This document shows positions 6,392 to 11,103 of a DNA stretch of 11,103 nt, piece after piece (within the stretch, counting starts at the first letter, position 1; each line of letters begins with the position of its first letter). The stretch covers positions 1 to 11,103 of the forward strand of contig CAYPXV010000047.1 in assembly GCA_964414925.1 (NCBI GenBank), read 5' to 3'. Source of the DNA: PeH17 sp964414925 (GTDB lineage Bacteria; Bacillota; Clostridia; Christensenellales; CAG-138). The notes beneath the pieces were generated by a model. The model was not told where the DNA came from and made no database searches. It saw only the letters and a list, made by a program, of their open reading frames with translations. A program made the translations under genes and the position numbers.

Positions 6392-7348
6392 TTAATACCT
6401 GTTGGTTATTACCCTGTAACCTGTACATGGATCAACTCTGTTGATAATGGGCTCACCCGATAATATGTTCTCGATATTGCGTGCCGCTATATCAATGATT
6501 CTATCATGAGTTTGACGCAGATGATAATAACCCGATATATGCGGAGTTATTATTATGTTCGGACAGTTCCAAAGAGGATGATTGCTCGGTAGCGGTTCGG
6601 GGTCTGTTACATCTATTCCCGCCGATATTCGTCCGCTTGATACGGTGTCGTATAACGCCTCTGTATCAACTGCATTTCCTCTGCCGACGTTAAGCAGTAT
6701 TGAACCTGCTTTCATTTTATTCAATCTTTCTCTATTAAATAACTTTACACTTTCGTCACAGTTCGGTAAGCATAATGCTACCACATCGACCGTAGGTATA
6801 ATGCTGTCTATCTCGTCAAGAGAATACATTTCGTCAATGTATTGAGGCTTCAATAGCATGTTTCTTCTGACGCCTAAAGTGTATGCGCCAAGTGCCTTGC
6901 ATCGTTTCGCAAATTCTCCGCCTATGTCGCCAAGCCCTATAGTCAATATTCGAGAATCCTTAATTCCCGTTACAGTACCTTCATCATGCCAAAGATTGTT
7001 ATTTTGATTGTCTCTGTACAGATGTAGCTTCTTCGTTAACATTAAAAGCATACCCAGAAGATGCTCGCTTATGGCAAGTCCGTATGCTCCGCTCGAATTT
7101 GCTATAAATAGATCATTCGCAATTCCTACATATGCATCCGAACCTGCGGTGTTCAGTTGCAGAAAACGTAATTTTTTGCATTTGTTTATCCTATCAACGG
7201 GGACATTGCCAACGATTATCTCCGCTGCGGCTAATTGCTCATCGGTAGGCATACAGTCATTTAAAAAAGTAAAGTCTCCGTCAGGACACGCTTGCTTTAA
7301 CTTTTGCCTGTGCAGCTCATCGGTTGGCATAACGACTAAAATATTCAT
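6392..7348 (-). CDS. D-2-hydroxyacid dehydrogenase (NAD(P)-dependent), substrate unknown
   Basis: A cytoplasmic oxidoreductase interconverting 2-oxoacids and D-2-hydroxyacids. The 318 residues are the usual length. The Rossmann motif is GLGDIG (138-143). The expected catalytic residues are Arg223 (in NVGRG), Glu251 (in DVTDPEPLP) and His270 (in TPHISG), giving the full Arg-Glu-His set. The conserved PLW after the Glu motif is at 258-260. Substrate could be glyoxylate/hydroxypyruvate, phosphoglycerate or another small acid; the sequence length excludes the ACT-domain form of SerA. The start at 7348 is supported by GGAG on the minus strand (7357-7360), 8 bases upstream, and by a consensus promoter at 7381-7408. 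It is the only minus-strand gene here and has no operon partner in the window. Confidence 0.93.
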   Translation of the reverse strand: MNILVVMPTDELHRQKLKQACPDGDFTFLNDCMPTDEQLAAAEIIVGNVPVDRINKCKKLRFLQLNTAGSDAYVGIANDLFIANSSGAYGLAISEHLLGMLLMLTKKLHLYRDNQNNNLWHDEGTVTGIKDSRILTIGLGDIGGEFAKRCKALGAYTLGVRRNMLLKPQYIDEMYSLDEIDSIIPTVDVVALCLPNCDESVKLFNRERLNKMKAGSILLNVGRGNAVDTEALYDTVSSGRISAGIDVTDPEPLPSNHPLWNCPNIIITPHISGYYHLRQTHDRIIDIAARNIENILSGEPIINRVDPCTGYRVITNRY

Positions 7349-7380
7349 CTTTTTAACTCCGTTCTTATTTCTTCATATCA

Positions 7381-7408
7381 ATTTTACACGTAACCGAAAC
7401 TTTGTCAA
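7381..7408 (-). promoter_or_regulatory. Sigma-A-type promoter for the D-2-hydroxyacid dehydrogenase
   Basis: On the minus strand TTGACA (7408-7403, a perfect -35) is followed after 16 bases by TAAAAT (7386-7381). Transcription would begin near 7374, about 25 bases before the ATG at 7348. Confidence 0.8.
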
Positions 7409-7446
7409 GGGGGCATAATATCAAAATTATATTTGCTTGTTTGGGG

Positions 7447-7475
7447 TTGTATTTTTTTGTTTAAAGTGCTATCAT
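7447..7475 (+). promoter_or_regulatory. Sigma-A-type promoter for the YitT-family gene
   Basis: TTGTAT (7447-7452), a 17-base spacer, then TATCAT (7470-7475) preceded by TG at 7467-7468, an extended -10. The spacer contains a T-run. The ATG at 7474 falls inside this -10, which argues that the longer reading frame starting there is not translated from this promoter. Confidence 0.65.
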
Positions 7476-7510
7476 GAAGTGCTTAGATAATAAAGAAGTA
7501 TTTTGTCTTT

Positions 7511-7515
7511 GGAGG
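7511..7515 (+). promoter_or_regulatory. Ribosome-binding site that fixes the YitT-family start
   Basis: GGAGG lies 6 bases before the ATG at 7522. The in-frame ATG at 7474 has no comparable site and overlaps the promoter, so 7522 is the real start. Confidence 0.85.
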
Positions 7516-7521
7516 AAGAAA

Positions 7522-8391
7522 ATGAACAAATTAACAAAAAATCAGTATAAAACTATTTTGGTTGATGTACTTTATGACATTGTTGGCGGCTTGCTCTATG
7601 GTATCGGTATGGTTACTTTTGCTTCGGCTGCTAACTTTGCCCCCGGTGGTGTCTCGGGTATCGCAATTCTATTGAATTACCTGACTAAAATACCCATCGG
7701 TTTTGCAACAGTATTGGTAAATGTTCCGATTATTCTGTTGACTTTTAAAACTCTCGGTAAGGCTTTCTTTGCTCGCTCGGTAAAAACCATCGTTATTTCA
7801 TGGCTCGTAACCGACTACCTCGTTCCGATAATCCCAATTTATCAGGGCGAACCTATTTTGGCAGCGATATTCGGCGGTATCCTTGCCGGTGCGGGACTTG
7901 CTCTTATCTATATCAGAGAATCTTCTACAGGTGGTTCGGATTTCGTAATCATGGCTATCAGAAAGAAGAATCCGCATTTGTCTCTCGGCAATATTTCGCT
8001 TGCCGTTGACAGCATTATTATTTTGCTCGGTGCTGTCGTTTATAAAAATATTAATGCTATGCTGTATGGTTTCATAATGACCATCCTGTACAGTCTTATT
8101 ATCGATAAGATAATGTACGGCTTTGATTCAAGAAAACTCGTTACGATTATCACCGAAAAAGGTCAACCTCTTGCCGACAGAATCGGCGATGAAGTCGAAC
8201 GCGGTGTAACCATTGCGGACGGTCATGGAGCGTACACAGGAAATAATAAGCAAATCCTTTTGTGTACATGCTCCAATTCTCAGGTATTTAAAATAAAGAA
8301 AATAGCTCATGAGGTTGACCCCGTAGCATTTCTTATTGTTAGCTCGGTCGATACCGCTTACGGCGAAGGCTTTAAGGCAATAGATGATTAA
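7522..8391 (+). CDS. YitT-family membrane protein (DUF161 plus C-terminal DUF2179)
   Basis: A predicted inner-membrane protein of the YitT/YpjC/YqfU group found throughout Firmicutes, whose biochemical role is not firmly established. The 289 residues contain about five to seven hydrophobic segments (roughly 11-33, 41-56, 61-78, 87-104, 112-130, 156-175 and 178-196). Glycine-rich family motifs appear around 38-48 (NFAPGGVSGIA) and 134-141 (SSTGGSDF). A soluble DUF2179 domain follows at about 204-286 (LVTIITEKG, VERGVTIADGHGAYTG, VDPVAFLIVSSV), resembling small ligand-binding alpha/beta domains. The ATG at 7522 is chosen because of GGAGG at 7511-7515; a longer frame from 7474 would add 16 residues but starts inside the promoter. 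The YwlG-like gene begins 32 bases downstream and probably shares the transcript. Family assignment is strong. Confidence 0.93.
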   Translation: MNKLTKNQYKTILVDVLYDIVGGLLYGIGMVTFASAANFAPGGVSGIAILLNYLTKIPIGFATVLVNVPIILLTFKTLGKAFFARSVKTIVISWLVTDYLVPIIPIYQGEPILAAIFGGILAGAGLALIYIRESSTGGSDFVIMAIRKKNPHLSLGNISLAVDSIIILLGAVVYKNINAMLYGFIMTILYSLIIDKIMYGFDSRKLVTIITEKGQPLADRIGDEVERGVTIADGHGAYTGNNKQILLCTCSNSQVFKIKKIAHEVDPVAFLIVSSVDTAYGEGFKAIDD

Positions 8392-8423
8392 GCGTATCGA
8401 ATGAATTATCGAGGAGGAATAAA

Positions 8424-8990
8424 ATGAATTTTTCTATTGAAGATATAAAAAACCAAGCACGTTTGGCTATTGACGAATTAATGCAATCGTGTTCGGAAGG
8501 CTATTATAAGCTGAATAAGGGTGATATAATCGTCGTGGGCTGCAGCACAAGCAAAGTCATGGGTTTCCATATGGGTTCACACTCTACCGAAGATGTAGCA
8601 AAAGCTATTATGGATGAAATTTTGCCCGTTGTAAAAGCCAATGGTCTGTTTTTGGCATGTCAGTGCTGCGAACATCTTAATCGTGCCATCGTCGTCGAAA
8701 GGGAGTGCATGAATAAATACGGTTTTGAACAGGTTTCCGTTAAACCGGCACTTCATGCAGGTGGTGCTTGGGCTGTTCAGGCAACGCAGCGTTTTGATGA
8801 CCCCGTTGTGGTTGAAGATATACATTCCTCTGCCAGAGCGGGAATCGATATCGGCGGTGTTCTTATCGGAATGCATATGCGCCGTGTTTGCGTTCCTGTT
8901 CACAACGAAAACACCTCAATAGGTTGCGCAAATGTAGTTATGGCTCGTACACGTCCTAAGCTTATAGGCGGAGAACGAGCACAGTATTGA
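8424..8990 (+). CDS. ywlG: YwlG / UPF0340 (DUF436, TIGR01440) family protein
   Basis: A conserved cytoplasmic protein of unknown function, common in Firmicutes and equivalent to Bacillus subtilis YwlG. The 188-residue length is typical. Recognised family motifs are VVGCSTSKVMG at 37-47 followed by GS at 51-52, a Cys/His cluster CQCCEHLNRA (79-88), PALHAGGAWA (108-117), and DIGGVLIGMHMRRVCVPVH (142-160). The Cys80s cluster and His84 could bind a metal or form an active site, but this is inference. GAGGAGG at 8411-8417 lies 6 bases before the ATG. The gene is 32 bases after the YitT-family gene with no terminator between, and is closed by a strong terminator at 9000-9030, so the two form a small operon. 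Confidence 0.94.
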   Translation: MNFSIEDIKNQARLAIDELMQSCSEGYYKLNKGDIIVVGCSTSKVMGFHMGSHSTEDVAKAIMDEILPVVKANGLFLACQCCEHLNRAIVVERECMNKYGFEQVSVKPALHAGGAWAVQATQRFDDPVVVEDIHSSARAGIDIGGVLIGMHMRRVCVPVHNENTSIGCANVVMARTRPKLIGGERAQY

Positions 8991-8999
8991 TTTTTCTCG

Positions 9000-9030
9000 G
9001 AGCAGAGTTATTAACCTCTGCTCTTTTTTT
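9000..9030 (+). terminator. Rho-independent terminator after ywlG
   Basis: GAGCAGAG (9000-9007) pairs perfectly with CTCTGCTC (9016-9023) around an 8-base loop, followed directly by seven T residues (9024-9030). It ends the YitT-ywlG unit and insulates uvrC. Confidence 0.93.
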
Positions 9031-9040
9031 GATAATGGAC

Positions 9041-9079
9041 TTTATTTTTTTTGAAAAATGATTATAATATTCTTATAAG
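9041..9079 (+). promoter_or_regulatory. Promoter region of uvrC
   Basis: Two overlapping options are visible. A perfect -10 TATAAT lies at 9063-9068 with only a poor -35 (TTTATT at 9041-9046). Alternatively TTGAAA at 9051-9056 is followed after 17 bases by TATAAG at 9074-9079. Either puts the start site about 15-30 bases before the ATG at 9100. The region begins right after the terminator at 9000-9030. Confidence 0.6.
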
Positions 9080-9099
9080 CTTTTTTATGCGGAGTTTGG

Positions 9100-10950
9100 A
9101 TGAACGAGAAGATTGAAGCAAAACTTAAACTCTTGCCGGATAAACCCGGGGTATACAAGATGTATAATTCAAACGGTGAGCTGATTTACGTCGGCAAAGC
9201 GGTCAATTTGAAAAATAGAGTCAGGCAGTATTTTCATGCTTCAAGCAATCATACACCCAAAGTCTTGGCTATGGTTGCAAATATAGACGATTTTGATTTT
9301 GTAATTGTCGGCAATGAAACGGAAGCTTTGAATCTTGAAAGCAATTTGATAAAGCAAAATATGCCGCACTATAACATTTTGCTGAAAGATGACAAGCATT
9401 TTCCGTATGTTAAGATAAACTTAAAACAGGACTTTCCGCAGGTTGAGATAGTAAGAAAACGTAAAAATGACGGAAGCAGATATTTCGGTCCTTTTTTGAG
9501 CAGCTTATCTTTAAGAGAGTCCATCAATGCTGTACGAGAAGCATTCCCGATAAGGCAGTGTAAAAAGGATTTAAAGAAAAGCATGGCAAGAGGGGAGAGA
9601 CCGTGTCTGCTTTACCACATAGGAAAATGCTGCGCTCCGTGTTCGGGAAATGTTTCAAAGGAGAAGTATCATTTGCTCATAAATGAAGTCATTAATGTAC
9701 TTCGAGGAAATTCAAAAAAATATGTGGATGAATTAAACGAGCAAATGAACAAAGCCGCCGATGAGCTTGACTTTGAAAAGGCAGCTGTTTACAGGGATAG
9801 GATAAGGGCATTGAAATCAATAGCCGAAAAACAGATTGCATCAACCGTATCCGAAAAATGTTACGATGTGTTCGCTGTCGCAACGAATGAGGTTGCAGCG
9901 GTTGTCTACGGCTTGTTTATAAGAAACGGTAATGTGGTCGGTGCGGAGAGCTTTTTTATAGATGCGGTAGGTGAACCTCATTCGGAAATAATTGTGCAGT
10001 TCCTAATGCAGTTTTATGCCGATAGGGAAGATATTCCGAGCGAAATTATTCTTTCGGATGATACCGCTTCTCTTGAAACCGTTGAAGCGTGTTTAAGTCA
10101 AAATTGCCGTCATTCGGTTAAAATCCATGTTCCGTTTAAAGGGGAAAAACGTAAACAAGCTGAGCTTGCTCAAATGAATGCCGAAGCATCAATAACACGA
10201 AAAAGAGATATCATTCATCATGAATGGGAGCGGAACGAAAGTCCTCTGCTTGAACTTATCGATATTGTCGGGATGAATTCATTTCCGCACCGCATTGAAT
10301 GTTTTGATAACTCCCATATTCAGGGAAGGGATACTGTCGGCTCAATGGTTGTCTTTTTGGACGGTAAGCCCGAAAAGAACGAGTATAGACGGTTTAAAAC
10401 CAAACAGGCAACCGACGGTGATGATTATCTGGCTATGCAAGAACATTTGACAAGAAGGTTTCAGCGTGCATATGATGGCGATGAGAAATTTGCCGACCTT
10501 CCCGATTTACTTGTCGTGGACGGTGGTGTAGGTCAGCTCAATGTTGCGCTGAATGTGCTTAATTCTTTTGGTTTAACACATATTGCGTGTATCGGTTTGG
10601 CTGAGAAAAACGAGGAAATAATTTTGCCCGATAAGCCCGATTCCGTTATCTTGCCGAAAAATAGTCCCGTCTTGCATCTGTTGCAAAGAATAAGAGATGA
10701 AGCACATAGGTTTGCGATAACTTACCACAGAAGTTTACGCTCGAAAAGTTCGCTCTATTCTATACTTGATGAAATTTCGGGAATCGGTGCTAAAAGAAAG
10801 CGTTCACTTTTTGAAACCTTCTTATCCATTGATGCTATTAAAAAAGCAGAGGTGGACGAACTTAGTAAGGTTGAGGGTATGAATATCGCCGCCGCAAAGG
10901 CAGTTTGGAATTATTTCCATAATAATGAAAAGGAAAATAATAATGACTAA
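9100..10950 (+). CDS. uvrC: UvrABC excinuclease subunit C
   Basis: The dual-incision nuclease of nucleotide excision repair, which cuts both sides of a lesion marked by UvrA-UvrB. The 616 residues match the usual length and show all domains. The N-terminal GIY-YIG nuclease has GVY at 17-19, YVG at 30-32 and Arg40. A cysteine set at 154, 169, 177 and 181 matches the spacing of the reported iron-sulfur ligands, and Cys178 lies beside it. The UVR domain contacting UvrB is at about 208-243 (ELDFEKAAVYRDRIRALK). The C-terminal RNase H-like nuclease includes FDNSH (Asp403), VVDGG (Asp474) and RDEAHRFA (His536). Tandem helix-hairpin-helix motifs follow at about 556-606 (ISGIGAKRKRSL; VEGMNIAAAKAV). 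GGAG at 9091-9094 lies 5 bases before the ATG. The last 8 bases overlap the next gene. It looks intact and functional. Confidence 0.98.
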   Translation: MNEKIEAKLKLLPDKPGVYKMYNSNGELIYVGKAVNLKNRVRQYFHASSNHTPKVLAMVANIDDFDFVIVGNETEALNLESNLIKQNMPHYNILLKDDKHFPYVKINLKQDFPQVEIVRKRKNDGSRYFGPFLSSLSLRESINAVREAFPIRQCKKDLKKSMARGERPCLLYHIGKCCAPCSGNVSKEKYHLLINEVINVLRGNSKKYVDELNEQMNKAADELDFEKAAVYRDRIRALKSIAEKQIASTVSEKCYDVFAVATNEVAAVVYGLFIRNGNVVGAESFFIDAVGEPHSEIIVQFLMQFYADREDIPSEIILSDDTASLETVEACLSQNCRHSVKIHVPFKGEKRKQAELAQMNAEASITRKRDIIHHEWERNESPLLELIDIVGMNSFPHRIECFDNSHIQGRDTVGSMVVFLDGKPEKNEYRRFKTKQATDGDDYLAMQEHLTRRFQRAYDGDEKFADLPDLLVVDGGVGQLNVALNVLNSFGLTHIACIGLAEKNEEIILPDKPDSVILPKNSPVLHLLQRIRDEAHRFAITYHRSLRSKSSLYSILDEISGIGAKRKRSLFETFLSIDAIKKAEVDELSKVEGMNIAAAKAVWNYFHNNEKENNND

Positions 10951-11103
10951 TTATAAACTTTTAATAACGGATATCGATGATACCCTGATTTGTAATGCAG
11001 GGAGAATTTCTAAAGAAAACATGGATTCAATCGAAGCTGCAATGAAAGCGGGGGTTAAAGTGGTTTTGGCAACGGGACGAAGTTTATTCGGGACAAAACC
11101 CGT
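10943..11103 (+). CDS. Cof-type HAD-superfamily phosphatase, 3'-truncated
   Basis: The start of a hydrolase that probably dephosphorylates sugar phosphates or similar small metabolites in the cytoplasm. Only 53 codons are present before the window ends. They contain HAD motif I DIDDTL (residues 10-15, with nucleophile Asp10 and Asp12 as acid/base) and motif II in VVLATGRS (Thr45). The spacing between them and the ATGR form are typical of Cof/YcsE-type HAD proteins. The ATG at 10943 overlaps the end of uvrC by 8 bases (ATGACTAA), and AAAAGGA at 10928-10934 lies 8 bases upstream, so it is very likely co-transcribed and translationally coupled with uvrC. The substrate cannot be told from this fragment. 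Confidence 0.88.
   Translation, partial: MTNYKLLITDIDDTLICNAGRISKENMDSIEAAMKAGVKVVLATGRSLFGTKP

Noticed and set aside
7008..7418. 136-codon plus-strand frame opposite the start of the dehydrogenase
   Set aside because: The opposite strand encodes the conserved N-terminal half of the dehydrogenase, and the frame runs through that gene's promoter; it has no support of its own.
8395..8412. Direct repeat TATCGA 12 bases apart before ywlG
   Set aside because: Six bases is too short to be meaningful, and it has no link to promoter or terminator elements.
8577..8903. 108-codon minus-strand frame opposite ywlG
   Set aside because: It is antisense to the most conserved motifs of ywlG and has no independent start signals.
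1..11103. Search for mobile elements, CRISPR arrays, tRNA/rRNA genes, toxin-antitoxin or defence genes
   Set aside because: No transposase or integrase motifs, no regularly spaced repeats, no cloverleaf candidates and no short paired genes of that kind were seen; gene order and composition look like ordinary chromosome.

Overview
The window looks like chromosomal DNA from a low-to-moderate GC Gram-positive bacterium, most likely a Clostridia-class Bacillota (Firmicutes). This rests on the strong AAGGAG/GGAGG ribosome-binding sites, two lipoproteins with lipobox signals, hairpin-plus-T-run terminators, and the presence of YitT-family and YwlG (UPF0340)-family proteins. The placement is inference; there is no rRNA or other marker gene.

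Left part (1-5486): a carbohydrate-type (CUT1) ABC import locus. A 5'-truncated MalK/UgpC-like ATPase (1-858) ends at a good terminator. It is followed by a second complete MalK-like ATPase (993-2090), two MalF/MalG-type permeases (2097-2990 and 3001-3873), and a large substrate-binding lipoprotein (3870-5486). The last four are tightly packed or overlapping and read as one operon. The binding protein is unusual in having both an N-terminal lipid anchor and a C-terminal membrane helix. The substrate cannot be read from the sequence; UgpB/MalE-like sugars, glycerol or glycerol-3-phosphate are possible.

Middle part (5487-7348): a small lipoprotein that appears to carry two tandem OB-fold-like domains (5590-6339). 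It has a near-consensus promoter bracketed by an 8-bp inverted repeat. It converges, across a shared and probably bidirectional terminator, with a D-2-hydroxyacid dehydrogenase on the minus strand (6392-7348).

Right part (7349-11103): a divergent promoter region feeds a YitT-family membrane protein with a C-terminal DUF2179 domain (7522-8391) and a YwlG/UPF0340 protein (8424-8990), which form a two-gene unit closed by a strong terminator. Next comes uvrC (9100-10950), the nucleotide excision repair nuclease, whose last bases overlap the start of a Cof-type HAD phosphatase that runs off the window (10943 to the end).

Most of this is ordinary housekeeping and transport content. I see no phage, insertion sequence, CRISPR, tRNA or rRNA, and no clear unknown defence or biosynthetic system. 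The best leads are the paired ATPases, the doubly anchored binding protein, and the tandem-OB lipoprotein with its inverted-repeat-flanked promoter. No gene-free stretch exceeds 300 bases; the longest is 7349-7521, which holds two divergent promoters.
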